DNA of 37,844 bases from JBEBXQ01 sp040391535 (GTDB lineage: Bacteria > Bacteroidota > Bacteroidia > Cytophagales > Spirosomataceae). Position 1 is the first letter of the stretch. Each line of letters begins with the position of its first letter. Below the pieces are notes generated by a model. It had not been told where the DNA came from. It saw nothing but the letters and a program-made list of their open reading frames with translations, and searched no databases. Where the stretch lies: assembly GCA_040391535.1 (NCBI GenBank), contig JBEBXQ010000030.1:1-37844 (forward strand), written 5' to 3'. The position numbers were made by a program, and so were the translations under genes. Positions 18,386 to 26,889 of the stretch are shown here, in pieces.

Positions 18386-19240
18386 TCAGAATACTCCGAT
18401 AAATGCTACTCTGTTGTAAGAAGGGACCATGTTCCAGGAAACCGATGCTTTCTTTTTCCAGGGATTCTGATACTTATTGTAATCCATCCTCTTCAGTACA
18501 GCCTTTGTGCAGAAATAAGATATTGCACCTCCGAAAGCCAGATCTGAAATCCAGTGAGCATCAGATTGCATTCTGCTCACAAAGGTGATGCCGGCTGTTG
18601 AATAGAATAAAGTCTTTAATACCGGACTTTCCACCCTCTCGGCCAGGACCATGGCACTTACCATGGCAATCTGAATATGTCCGGACGGAAAAGAGTGATA
18701 ACCGGCATCCGGTGACATGGGTTTAAATTCCCAGGGCCCCACATTGGTACCCGGCCGGGCACGCCCCACCACTGTTTTCATGATGGTCTGGATCGCTCCG
18801 CTGGTCAGATAGGCAGCTCCCAGAATCATGCCTGTCTCCCTGACCCACTCATTCCTGAATACAGTACCTGACAGATAAAAACCGCCGGTCATGATAAAAG
18901 CTGCATAGGGCTTCCCGTAATGGAATCCGGCGCGTTCTACGACATGCCATGCCCGGGAATCGCGCTCCTGCCAAAAATTTCTGACCGGTTTATCTAAAAG
19001 CGACACCAGGGCGCTACCAGCAAACACACCACCTACTTTAAGCCAGTCCTTCCCGTTCCAGCGGACAGGAGAAACGACAGTATGTCCCACCGCATCTGCG
19101 AAACGGATAAAATCATTTGTCGGGCGTTGCGGGGAAACCGAATCTTCTTCAGTCATCACTACCGGTATTTCCTGAGATGATCCGGTTGAAGGCATCAATA
19201 TACAAAAAGCCGCAAAGGCCGTAAGGATACTCTTTTTCAT
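18386..19240 (-). CDS. PAP2-family lipid phosphatase
   Basis: The 284-residue protein has a signal sequence ending near SSQ (residue 23) and several hydrophobic helices. All three PAP2 motifs are present: 'KTVVGRARP' (about 155-163), 'FPSGH' (about 186-190) with the catalytic-pocket His, and 'SRMQSDAHWISD' (about 221-232) with the nucleophilic His. Such enzymes remove phosphate from lipid phosphates; undecaprenyl pyrophosphate, phosphatidate and lipid A are all possible substrates. It converges on the PagL-like gene with 30 bp between stop codons and no clear terminator there. That neighbour makes a lipid A phosphatase attractive, but this rests on context only. Confidence 0.85.
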   Translation of the reverse strand: MKKSILTAFAAFCILMPSTGSSQEIPVVMTEEDSVSPQRPTNDFIRFADAVGHTVVSPVRWNGKDWLKVGGVFAGSALVSLLDKPVRNFWQERDSRAWHVVERAGFHYGKPYAAFIMTGGFYLSGTVFRNEWVRETGMILGAAYLTSGAIQTIMKTVVGRARPGTNVGPWEFKPMSPDAGYHSFPSGHIQIAMVSAMVLAERVESPVLKTLFYSTAGITFVSRMQSDAHWISDLAFGGAISYFCTKAVLKRMDYNKYQNPWKKKASVSWNMVPSYNRVAFIGVF

Positions 19241-19381
19241 AAAGCTTGTTGCAATAAGTGCTTACCTTTCACTACACCAAAAAGATAACGAAAGAATCAT
19301 CAGTACACTGCTTATCCATACCGGATTGTTACAGCAAAGTTAACAGAACGGGGGTAAAACAGCTTAATTTTTAAGCATAAC

Positions 19382-21154
19382 TCACAGAAGAGGATTTCTG
19401 TTTAGTACAGATCGGTAACCACTTTCACTATTAACCGGTTGTTTCTCAATTATTCCTGTTCCGGACACTTTAATCAGTTCGTTTGAAATCTTATAAAAAC
19501 GCTTGTCTCCGTTATAACTAACATCCAATACCCCCACCTGATACCTGCCTTTTTTCAGATCCTTTTCACGTAAAAACGCATTAAATCCGGACACATAATA
19601 CGGTTCACCTCTTAACAACTGACTTTGCGTGGATTTAACCGGTGTAGCTGACAACAATAAGATCCTCCCTGAATCCAGACTCTTCAGCACAAGCAGCCTT
19701 GAAGAAAGAAAGGGTAAAGCCCCCGGAGTACCAGAGTTGGAAAGGATAAACCATTGCGGAAGATTGAATTCTCTCAGATCTTCATTAAGACATACCTCCA
19801 TGTTGACATGGATCTCAGTACCCGATGAGGTATGCTCCTCAAAAAAAGAAACAAGCTCTTCTTCAGTGACGATAGCATTCTGTTTAAGCACGAGATGTTC
19901 TTCATAAGCGGGTGTAAAGAAATAGTCGGCATTCTGCAGAAAGTCCTCTCCCACCGAAAACATCTTTCCGTAGGTTTTCCAGTTATATACGTCTGCCAGA
20001 AACTGTGATTTTCGTTTGAGAACAGTATCAGAATAATAATAATAGGAATGCATATTCAGTAATATACTGAACGGGATAATCACCAGAAGGCTTTTCCGGT
20101 TCCTGAATTTATCCGATGTGATCAGAGCAACCATATAACCTACTACCAGACTCAAAGCACCATAAATCTGAAACCTGCTGGCTATCGCAAGACCTGACCA
20201 TGAACGCAATAAGCTCACAACAAGGGCAGTAACTACAATAAAAGCAAAAAAACTAAGCCAGTAGAGTTCTTGACCTGACTTTTCTGCGGACTGCTTGCCA
20301 GGCATCAAAAATTTCAAACTACGGAAACCCAGAAAAAGCAGAAGAAACAAGCCTATACCCCCTGAAAGTATAATTCCAAACCTGGATGACTGATTAAGTG
20401 TTGATCCGATAAATGCTAAAAATGATAAACTGAAAACTTTCAGATTGTCTGGTAAAATAGCAATACTGCCGTCATTGGTTTTATATAAAAAGATACCCAG
20501 CGACAAGATCATACAACCTAACGTTATGAGTACCTCTTTATATTTCTTCTGAGCAAACAGGTAAAATAAAACTGCACAATAGGCAAACAATCCGTTTCCA
20601 TGTGAAAAAGTTGACAGGAAACATAAAAAAATGGCGATTGCCAGCGTCTTGGGCTTTCCCTGAACAGTCATATTCAGGGCTACGAGCGTAAACAGAACCA
20701 CGGAAGTATGCTGTATTCCGGTCAGTCCCCAGAGTGTTATATCATAATACTGAGGATGCAAAAGAAAGAAAACAACAGGAACAAAATAAATAAGGTTAAG
20801 CTGAAGCTTCCTGAATTGATTATAAAATAAACCAATAATCAATAGTATATTCAATGAAACAATCAGTTGATACGCTCTGAAATTCAATTCTCCGCTCAAC
20901 AGATAGCCAAAAAATGACACCAACCTGGGGATCACCATTTTGTGACTATTTGCCGATTGAAATAACTTATTAATGAATTCAACAGGTCCGTATCCTTTAT
21001 CGGCATATTCCTGCACAAAAAGAATAAGCATGAAGTCATCCATGAAAGGGAAATCACATGCAAAAACATAATTGTACAATAAAAAAAGAATGATGCTGCC
21101 AGCAATAAGTACTCCCCCTACCATACCCACATAACCAACATTTAATAACTTCAT
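19382..21154 (-). CDS. Polytopic membrane protein, GT-C glycosyltransferase-like
   Basis: The 590-residue protein has about ten or eleven hydrophobic segments in the first 390 residues, then a soluble C-terminal part of about 200 residues. After the first membrane helix comes an acidic pair in 'DFPFMDDFMLILF' (D39, D40), followed by 'SANSHKMVIPRLVSF'. That is the layout of GT-C glycosyltransferases, whose first extracytoplasmic loop carries the catalytic Asp and uses polyprenyl-phosphate sugars. I cannot name the family. The gene stands alone, 141 bp from the PAP2 gene upstream of which it reads. Attachment of sugars to envelope glycans or proteins is a plausible role, no more. Confidence 0.55.
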   Translation of the reverse strand: MKLLNVGYVGMVGGVLIAGSIILFLLYNYVFACDFPFMDDFMLILFVQEYADKGYGPVEFINKLFQSANSHKMVIPRLVSFFGYLLSGELNFRAYQLIVSLNILLIIGLFYNQFRKLQLNLIYFVPVVFFLLHPQYYDITLWGLTGIQHTSVVLFTLVALNMTVQGKPKTLAIAIFLCFLSTFSHGNGLFAYCAVLFYLFAQKKYKEVLITLGCMILSLGIFLYKTNDGSIAILPDNLKVFSLSFLAFIGSTLNQSSRFGIILSGGIGLFLLLFLGFRSLKFLMPGKQSAEKSGQELYWLSFFAFIVVTALVVSLLRSWSGLAIASRFQIYGALSLVVGYMVALITSDKFRNRKSLLVIIPFSILLNMHSYYYYSDTVLKRKSQFLADVYNWKTYGKMFSVGEDFLQNADYFFTPAYEEHLVLKQNAIVTEEELVSFFEEHTSSGTEIHVNMEVCLNEDLREFNLPQWFILSNSGTPGALPFLSSRLLVLKSLDSGRILLLSATPVKSTQSQLLRGEPYYVSGFNAFLREKDLKKGRYQVGVLDVSYNGDKRFYKISNELIKVSGTGIIEKQPVNSESGYRSVLNRNPLL

Positions 21155-21312
21155 ATTTCAAAAGCAATTAATTGCCTCGTTTACAAAACGGGGAGTTTCA
21201 GAATTAAAAAAACAATACTTAAGTATACGTCATTCCTCAATCAAGGGGAATGATCAAATTCATAACAATTAATCGAGAGATTAATTTTATCGCAAATATA
21301 GAATATTTTCTA

Positions 21313-21717
21313 CTAGTCTTCAGGAAAGGGAATAAAAACAAACCCTGCAAAGTCGGAAATCAGCGAAAAAAGGCAGGCGAATTCATCCGGATTTCTATAA
21401 TTTTCTTTGAAAAGCTCTATAGACTCTTCTCCAATGAGTTTTCTGTCTATAAATTCCTGAAGAAAGGAGACGCGGTAGTCAAACGTATTTTCGAGTTCAC
21501 CAGCCTGTAAAAGTACAATTCCAACTTCAAGTTCTGATTTCGCTACTACAAAAATCGGAAAATCGGAAAAGCCTCTCTTTCTGACCTGATAAGAAGTCTC
21601 TTTCAAATGATCGGATACTTTCACAAAATCCTCCGAAATAATCCCAAACAGTTTTTTATCTAATTCCGGCGAATTGGCATCATCCATCAAAGAATTTTCA
21701 TTACTGTTGTTTATCAT
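21313..21717 (-). CDS. Small conserved hypothetical protein
   Basis: The 134-residue protein is acidic and appears soluble, without signal peptide. Its sequence is well ordered ('LFGIISEDFVKVSDHLKETS', 'RKRGFSDFPIFVVAK', ending 'AGFVFIPFPED') and resembles a conserved Cytophagia family I know only as hypothetical. It follows the alanine-dehydrogenase-like gene by 35 bp in the same direction and is probably in its transcript. ATG 21717 is chosen; an upstream in-frame ATG at 21741 would add eight residues with no clear support, and M at SLMDD is another option. No function can be given. Confidence 0.6.
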   Translation of the reverse strand: MINNSNENSLMDDANSPELDKKLFGIISEDFVKVSDHLKETSYQVRKRGFSDFPIFVVAKSELEVGIVLLQAGELENTFDYRVSFLQEFIDRKLIGEESIELFKENYRNPDEFACLFSLISDFAGFVFIPFPED

Positions 21718-21752
21718 AGGTTGAAATAAATTAATTAACAATAAGTTTGAGA

Positions 21753-22979
21753 CTACATCCGGGCCGCCAGCAGAAGAGACAAATCTTTCGAACGCATATT
21801 ATATTTCCGCGCAATGTGTGAATTTGTCAATGATCCTTTATGCGTATACACACTACTCAGAAACCAGGAATGCGTGTAAATCATTTCTTCAATACCGCCG
21901 GTCCTGCCGGTTTGCAACAGCAGGGGCAGAAAAATATTGCTTAAGGACGCACTGGCAGTCTGAGCTACCCTTGAAGCAATATTGGGAACGCAGTAATGAA
22001 TGATGTCATGACTTTTGAAGACAGGATTTTGCAAAGTAGTCATCCGGGAAGTTTCAAAGCATCCTCCCTGATCAATACTTACATCTATAATAACCGAGTC
22101 CTTTTTCATTCCTGCCACCATTTCTTCACTCACAACAAACGGCATGTATCCGTCCCGGGGACGCAATGCTCCGATCACGACGTCAGCTTCGGCTATCGTA
22201 TTCTTTAAAGCCTCAGAATCAATAATGGATGTATATATATGTTGCCCTAAAGCATATTTGAGTCGCTGTAACCGATACAGATGCTTATCAAAAACCCGTA
22301 TATCAGCACCTAGCCCTAACGCCACACGTGCTGCATATTCAGCTACCGTTCCGGCGCCAAGAATAACTATACGTGTTGGCGGGACTCCCGTAATACCTCC
22401 CAGCAGGATACCTTTGCCTCCGTTTGAGTTGCTTAAATACTCGGCAGCAATGAGCATGACAGCACTGCCGGCAATTTCACTCATTGCTCTGATCACCGGC
22501 ATACCGCCGTCTTCATCTTCCAGCAATTCATATCCGATGGCGGTTACTCTTGCTTTATTCAGTCTTTCAAAATACTCTTTCTGCAGACTGGGCAGGTTCA
22601 TGGCGGAAATAATGGCAGACCCTGTCCGCAAATATTCAAACTCCTGCTGAACCAATGGTTCCACTTTAAGAACTACATCAGTCTGATACACTTCTTTGGG
22701 CCCGCTCACGATCCTGGCACCGGCCTCACTGTATTCATGGTCAGTATAATTAGCGTCGGCTCCGGCGCCCTGTTCGACCCACACTTCGTGGTCATTCCTT
22801 GTCAGAATCCTGACCGCCTCCGGTGTGAGCCCTATCCGGTGCTCTTTCAGTGAAACCTCTTTTGGTAATCCTATGCTGATGGATCCTTTCTTTTTTTTAA
22901 CAGCAAGAAGTGATTCCTGGGGATAAAGTGCTGACTGATGCGCTAATTTCTCAAACCCGGTCACCTGCGAATTGGCCAT
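21753..22979 (-). CDS. ald: Alanine dehydrogenase-like enzyme (variant active site)
   Basis: The 408-residue protein belongs to the alanine dehydrogenase / PntA family, which interconverts alanine and pyruvate with NAD(H). The N-terminal substrate domain has 'EHRIGLTPEAV' (R48) and 'LKVEPL' (K105), both pyruvate-binding residues in the family. The NAD domain has 'PPTRIVILGAGTVAEYAAR', and 'IDQGGCFETSRMTT' carries the catalytic Asp. The segment that is YLHLA in M. tuberculosis Ald is AMNLP here, so the catalytic His96 equivalent is N128. There is also a 30-residue N-terminal extension. It starts 8 bp after tsaE, so they share a transcript. Activity on alanine is likely but the missing His leaves room for another 2-oxoacid reaction. 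Confidence 0.75.
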   Translation of the reverse strand: MANSQVTGFEKLAHQSALYPQESLLAVKKKKGSISIGLPKEVSLKEHRIGLTPEAVRILTRNDHEVWVEQGAGADANYTDHEYSEAGARIVSGPKEVYQTDVVLKVEPLVQQEFEYLRTGSAIISAMNLPSLQKEYFERLNKARVTAIGYELLEDEDGGMPVIRAMSEIAGSAVMLIAAEYLSNSNGGKGILLGGITGVPPTRIVILGAGTVAEYAARVALGLGADIRVFDKHLYRLQRLKYALGQHIYTSIIDSEALKNTIAEADVVIGALRPRDGYMPFVVSEEMVAGMKKDSVIIDVSIDQGGCFETSRMTTLQNPVFKSHDIIHYCVPNIASRVAQTASASLSNIFLPLLLQTGRTGGIEEMIYTHSWFLSSVYTHKGSLTNSHIARKYNMRSKDLSLLLAARM

Positions 22980-22987
22980 TCTTTCTT

Positions 22988-23437
22988 TTAATTAGTTGAA
23001 TCCACTTTCGATGCAATGACGTTTCTGCTTCCTGTTCCGTCATTAGCGATCTGAATACAAATATACTCATCAGGCCAGAGAGAAGCTATTTTATCAGGCC
23101 ATTCGACAAAACAAAAATACCCTGAATCAAAATATTCCTCCACTCCTATATCCATGGCTTCTTCTTCATTTTTAATTCTGTAAAAGTCAAAATGATAAAC
23201 CAGTCCGCCATCCTGTGTTTCATACTCATTAACGATTGAAAAAGTAGGGCTTCCGGTGGTGGTATTTACCATTAAACTTTTGCAAAGTGATTGGATCAGT
23301 GTGGTTTTCCCTGCTCCCATTTCTCCTTCAAACAGCCAGACTACTACCCCACCGGCCCAGCCGAGCAGTTTTTCTGCAACCTCCGGAAGATCCTCCGGCG
23401 ACGGGATTTCAATCGTAAGCAAATCATTAGTTACCAT
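22988..23437 (-). CDS. tsaE: tRNA threonylcarbamoyladenosine biosynthesis ATPase TsaE
   Basis: The 149-residue protein matches TsaE, the ATPase that drives turnover of the TsaB-TsaD complex in making t6A37 on ANN-decoding tRNAs. Walker A is 'GEMGAGKTT' (K44). 'GSPTFSIVNEY', 'YHFDFYRI', 'DIGVEEYF' and 'FVEWPDKI' are the family landmarks, in normal order, and the length is typical. It is the first gene of a tsaE-ald-hypothetical unit. A promoter-like element sits directly before the ATG, leaving little or no leader. Confidence 0.95.
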   Translation of the reverse strand: MVTNDLLTIEIPSPEDLPEVAEKLLGWAGGVVVWLFEGEMGAGKTTLIQSLCKSLMVNTTTGSPTFSIVNEYETQDGGLVYHFDFYRIKNEEEAMDIGVEEYFDSGYFCFVEWPDKIASLWPDEYICIQIANDGTGSRNVIASKVDSTN

Positions 23438-23441
23438 TCTG

Positions 23442-23449
23442 CAAAACTA
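23442..23449 (-). promoter_or_regulatory. Possible tsaE promoter with almost no leader
   Basis: Read leftwards the sequence is TAGTTTTG, a full match to TAnnTTTG, ending five bases before the tsaE ATG. If used, the mRNA would begin at or next to the start codon. The -33 region reads ATTTT instead of TTTG, so support is moderate. Confidence 0.4.
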
Positions 23450-23504
23450 CAATTATTTGTCTTTAATAAAATGATAACCATTACCAACTGCTTTCCTATA
23501 CACA

Positions 23505-23529
23505 ACTGCCGGCTGATATCACCGGCAGT
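23505..23529. other. Hairpin after the Gfo/Idh/MocA gene
   Basis: ACTGCCGG (23505-23512) pairs with CCGGCAGT (23522-23529) around a 9-nt loop, 22 bp after the oxidoreductase stop codon on the minus strand. There is no T-run, so termination here would be weak or factor-dependent. Confidence 0.4.
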
Positions 23530-23550
23530 CATGATATCCGGTCTTTCAGC

Positions 23551-24855
23551 TTATACTTTCCATTCTTTCTTCATGGGCCTGCCCAATAGCCTGGTGGCTT
23601 CTTTATCCTTCAGGAAATCTTCTTTTACGGGATCCCATTTCAGCGAGCGTTTCAAACGGTAGGATATATTTCCAATCGTGCACATACTGGCTGTTCTGTG
23701 GCCTGTTTCTACATCACAGACAGGAGGTTTCCTGCTTTTGATCGCATCGAGAAAATCCTGATAATGATTGGTACTTACATATACGTTCGTGTCTTCCTTT
23801 CGGAACGTCTTTTCGCTGAGATTTGCCGGAGTGGTTTCCAGCTTCCCTCTAGCTACTTTCACTTCGCCATCCGTCCCTACAAAATGACAATGGTTACTTC
23901 CTTTTTCGGGTCTGTGAATTACTTCAATACCATTGGCATAGCGATACACCAGGCCTTCTTCCCGGTCTCCGCCAGGATAAATAACCTCCACGGGTCCGCT
24001 GTTATCCATATCCAGTCCCCACTGGGCAATATCAAACATATGAGCGCCCCAGTCGGTCATCATACCTCCGCCAAATTCATCATAAGAGCGCCAGTCTGGC
24101 CAGAAATCGGCATCCATTCTGGGAGCCAGCCTGTGACTGAAAGGCCTGTTGATGGTATTGGGCCCCATCCAAAGATCCCAGTCTAATCCTTCCGGGGTTG
24201 TTTCTGCTTCAAGATCCCACCGTTTTGGTGGTCCGCCCACACTCACATATACTTTTTTGATTTCACCGATCGCCCCGCTTCTTACCAGCTGAACAGCCTT
24301 GGTAAATTCCGGTGCCGAACGCTGCATACTCCCTGTCTGAAATACACGATTATGCTTACGTGTGGCATTTACCATCGCCCGTCCTTCATGAACCGTTAAG
24401 GCCAGTGGTTTTTCACAATATACATCCTTGCCTGCTTCTGCTGCACGAACAGACATGGCTGCATGCCAGTGGTCAGGGGCAGCGATTACTACGGCATCAA
24501 TATCTTTTCTTTCCAGTATTTCGCGAAAATCCCTGTAGCCTTTTACCAGTTCTGCCGAAGCTTTACCTCCTTTATCTGCGTGAATCTTTTTAATACTGCT
24601 GATTGCATGTTCAAGTTTGACCTGATAAACATCTGAAGCGGCAGGAATATTCACCTGTCCGGTATCCAGAAACCGCCTGATCAACCCTCCGCTTTGTTTA
24701 CCGGTTCCTATAAACCCGAAGTTCAGTTTATCACTTGGTGCCAGATAACCCGGTCCGCCCAGTACAGCACGTGGAACAATAAAGAAAGCGGATAACGCCG
24801 CACCGGCTTTCAGGAATTCTCGTCTTTTTAATGTTTTTTCAGATTCAGTCATCAT
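23551..24855 (-). CDS. Gfo/Idh/MocA-family oxidoreductase with Tat-type leader
   Basis: The 434-residue protein starts with a Tat-type signal (KRREFLKAGAALSAFF), so it is probably exported folded to the periplasm. The Rossmann part has 'FGFIGTGKQSGGL' for NAD(P), 'VVIAAPDHWHA' and the family 'CEKPLALT' with the catalytic Lys. The C-terminal half (about 200-420) is the substrate domain of the bacterial Gfo/Idh/MocA type, with 'MMTDWGAHMFDIAQWGLD'. Members oxidise or reduce sugar hydroxyls. The divergent gene encodes a TIM-barrel isomerase with the same kind of leader, suggesting a shared periplasmic sugar pathway such as keto-sugar chemistry; this is inferred from pairing, and the sugar is unknown. 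Confidence 0.88.
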   Translation of the reverse strand: MMTESEKTLKRREFLKAGAALSAFFIVPRAVLGGPGYLAPSDKLNFGFIGTGKQSGGLIRRFLDTGQVNIPAASDVYQVKLEHAISSIKKIHADKGGKASAELVKGYRDFREILERKDIDAVVIAAPDHWHAAMSVRAAEAGKDVYCEKPLALTVHEGRAMVNATRKHNRVFQTGSMQRSAPEFTKAVQLVRSGAIGEIKKVYVSVGGPPKRWDLEAETTPEGLDWDLWMGPNTINRPFSHRLAPRMDADFWPDWRSYDEFGGGMMTDWGAHMFDIAQWGLDMDNSGPVEVIYPGGDREEGLVYRYANGIEVIHRPEKGSNHCHFVGTDGEVKVARGKLETTPANLSEKTFRKEDTNVYVSTNHYQDFLDAIKSRKPPVCDVETGHRTASMCTIGNISYRLKRSLKWDPVKEDFLKDKEATRLLGRPMKKEWKV

Positions 24856-24986
24856 GATTAAGGGAATTTAGGAAAATGGCAATTACACCATCTTGCGTCT
24901 TTTTTTAAAGGCTAAATTAAATTTTTTCTGAATATTAACCTATGGATTATCACAAATGAGATAAATTAGCAAATCCGGAGTATAAT

Positions 24987-25019
24987 ATCCGTTTTGTGAA
25001 TGTATTATTCATAACGGAT
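24987..25019. promoter_or_regulatory. Imperfect inverted repeat in the isomerase leader/promoter region
   Basis: ATCCGTT (24987-24993) pairs with AACGGAT (25013-25019), and inside it TGAAT (24997-25001) pairs with ATTCA (25007-25011) around loop GTATT. It lies 70 bp before the isomerase start in a divergent promoter region, so it could be an operator or an mRNA structure. Confidence 0.4.
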
Positions 25020-25088
25020 CCCTTATTCCGGTATTCCTTTTTTCAGCCGGATTCAATGATCTTATTCAATCATCTCAATATCAAAACT

Positions 25089-26036
25089 ATGTCTGTTTCC
25101 CGACGATCTTTCCTTAAAAATACAGCCCTTGCAACAGCAGCTATTCCCTTTATGAATGCTGAGGCAAATGCTTTTGGCGCATCGGCTCCCGGACAGCCGA
25201 AGATTCACATTTTCTCCAAACATCTGCAGTTTCTGAACTATTCCGACATGGCTCAGAAAGCCAAAGAACTGGGTTTTGATGGCATTGACCTGACCATCCG
25301 TCCTCAGGGTCATGTATTGCCCGAAAAAGTGGAAAGTGATCTGCCTCTGGCTGTGGAAGCCATGAAAAAAGCAGGTATTGCTCCGTCTTTATTTTGTACT
25401 GCCGTAGAGGACGCCCGGAATTCCACAGATAGACAACTCCTTGAGACGGCCGCCAAGCTCGGCTTCAGCCATTACCGGATGAACTGGTACCGATTCCCCG
25501 CTGATAAATCTATGCCTGAAGCACTGAATGGTTTTCGTGAGAAAATAACCGGCCTGAGTCAGCTGAATAAACAACTCGGTCTGAAAGGATGTTACCAGAA
25601 TCATTCCGGAGTGATGGTCGGAGGATCTGTCTGGGAAATCTGGCAGATATTACAAGGTGCTGATGCTGCGCACATGGGTACGCAATATGATATCCGTCAT
25701 GCTGTGGTAGAAGGTGGCCTTAACTGGCCCAATGGCCTTAAACTGATACAGCCTTCTATCCGGACGATCGTACTGAAAGATTTCTACTGGGAGAAAAAAG
25801 GAAGTGCCTGGACAGTCAGAAGCACTCCTTTAGGGGAAGGTATGATCGACTTCAAAGCTTATTTTAAGCTTCTGAAACAATATCAGATTGATGTTCCGTT
25901 TGTATTGCACCTGGAATATCCTGAACTGGGAGGAGCTAACAATGGCGCCACTCAGATCAAGGTTGATCAACAGGTAGTTTTTAACGCCATGAAACGGGAC
26001 CTTGCAAAAGCAAGACAACTCTGGGAAGAAGCCTGA
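25089..26036 (+). CDS. Sugar phosphate isomerase/epimerase-like TIM barrel with Tat-type leader
   Basis: The 315-residue protein begins 'MSVSRRSFLKNTALATAA', a Tat-type leader, so ATG 25089 is chosen over the in-frame upstream ATG at 24996 that would bury it. The mature part is an AP endonuclease 2 / xylose-isomerase-like barrel: 'GFDGIDLTIRP', 'YQNHSG', 'QYDIRHAVVEGG' and 'VLHLEYPELGG' hold the usual Glu/Asp/His metal ligands. Family members epimerise or isomerise sugars with a divalent metal. It is divergent from the Tat-exported oxidoreductase, and the two probably act on the same sugar in the periplasm (inference). A hairpin terminator follows. Confidence 0.85.
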   Translation: MSVSRRSFLKNTALATAAIPFMNAEANAFGASAPGQPKIHIFSKHLQFLNYSDMAQKAKELGFDGIDLTIRPQGHVLPEKVESDLPLAVEAMKKAGIAPSLFCTAVEDARNSTDRQLLETAAKLGFSHYRMNWYRFPADKSMPEALNGFREKITGLSQLNKQLGLKGCYQNHSGVMVGGSVWEIWQILQGADAAHMGTQYDIRHAVVEGGLNWPNGLKLIQPSIRTIVLKDFYWEKKGSAWTVRSTPLGEGMIDFKAYFKLLKQYQIDVPFVLHLEYPELGGANNGATQIKVDQQVVFNAMKRDLAKARQLWEEA

Positions 26037-26043
26037 TACAAAG

Positions 26044-26077
26044 AAGCCCTTTCGTCACTCATAGTACGAAAGGGCTT
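26044..26077. terminator. Terminator between convergent isomerase and YceI genes
   Basis: AAGCCCTTTCGT (26044-26055) pairs perfectly with ACGAAAGGGCTT (26066-26077) around a 10-nt loop. The short TT/AA flanks serve either direction. It lies eight bases after the isomerase stop codon and 23 before the YceI stop codon. Confidence 0.75.
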
Positions 26078-26100
26078 TCCAGATTTTACCTGTATAATAC

Positions 26101-26634
26101 TTATGCTTTTACAAGCTGAACTTCAATAATCAGACGAATTTCCTCACTGACAAGCACCCCACCGCTGTCGAGGCTTACGTTCCAGGCAAGTCCCCATTCC
26201 TTACGGTTGATCTTTCCTGTAATGCTGAAAGCAGCTTTCTGGTTACCCCAGGGATCATTACCCAATCCGCCGAATTCTACATCCAATGTTACAGGTTTGG
26301 TTACTCCGTGAAGAGAAAGGTCTCCTTTCATTACATAATTATCACCGCCATTATGTGTAAATGATGCAGAAACAAATTTCAATTCAGGAAAATTGGCCGC
26401 ATCAAAGAAGTCAGCACTGACAAGGTGTGCATCCCGGTCAGCATTACCGGTAGAAACAGAAGCTGTTTCCGCGGTAAATTCAATCTTTGTATTTTCAAAG
26501 GTGTCACCTTCTGTTTCAATTACACCACTGTATTTTTCAAATTTTCCTGAAACATTGGTAAACATCATGTGTTTAACCTTAAAACCAATTTCGGAGTGTG
26601 TGGGATCAATCGCCCATTTAGTTAAAGTTGCCAT
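26101..26634 (-). CDS. YceI-family lipocalin-like protein
   Basis: The 177-residue protein matches the YceI family, a lipocalin-like barrel that binds polyisoprenoid or other lipids. Landmarks are 'WAIDPTHSEIGFKVKHMMF' at the N-terminus, 'ADRDAHLVSADFFDAANFP' in the middle and 'LHGVTKPVTLDVEF' followed by 'INRKEWGL'. There is no signal peptide, unlike E. coli YceI, so this copy is probably cytoplasmic. It is monocistronic, divergent from ypdA and terminated by a shared hairpin. Ligand unknown. Confidence 0.92.
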   Translation of the reverse strand: MATLTKWAIDPTHSEIGFKVKHMMFTNVSGKFEKYSGVIETEGDTFENTKIEFTAETASVSTGNADRDAHLVSADFFDAANFPELKFVSASFTHNGGDNYVMKGDLSLHGVTKPVTLDVEFGGLGNDPWGNQKAAFSITGKINRKEWGLAWNVSLDSGGVLVSEEIRLIIEVQLVKA

Positions 26635-26707
26635 AGATATTTTTTTTTAAAGGTTTGAAATCAATTGTTTATGCAAAATGTACACGCATTGCTATAGAAT
26701 GATGATG

Positions 26708-26715
26708 CAAATTTA
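26708..26715 (-). promoter_or_regulatory. Possible YceI -7 element
   Basis: Read leftwards the sequence is TAAATTTG, a full TAnnTTTG match, with TTTG 16 bp upstream (slightly short spacing). The leader to the YceI ATG would be about 70 nt. Confidence 0.4.
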
Positions 26716-26889
26716 AGGGGTATCGTCACTACAAAACATTGAACTGGATTAAGAAAAAATAAAATCACCTGTTCCGGAACAATTCTTTTCGCAATAACCT
26801 TTTATTTTAACCGGATCAGACAATTGATTGTTTTGTCACGACCTTTAAATACGTCGCCGGTGTGTTCACTTTTGGAAAGAAAAGATATA

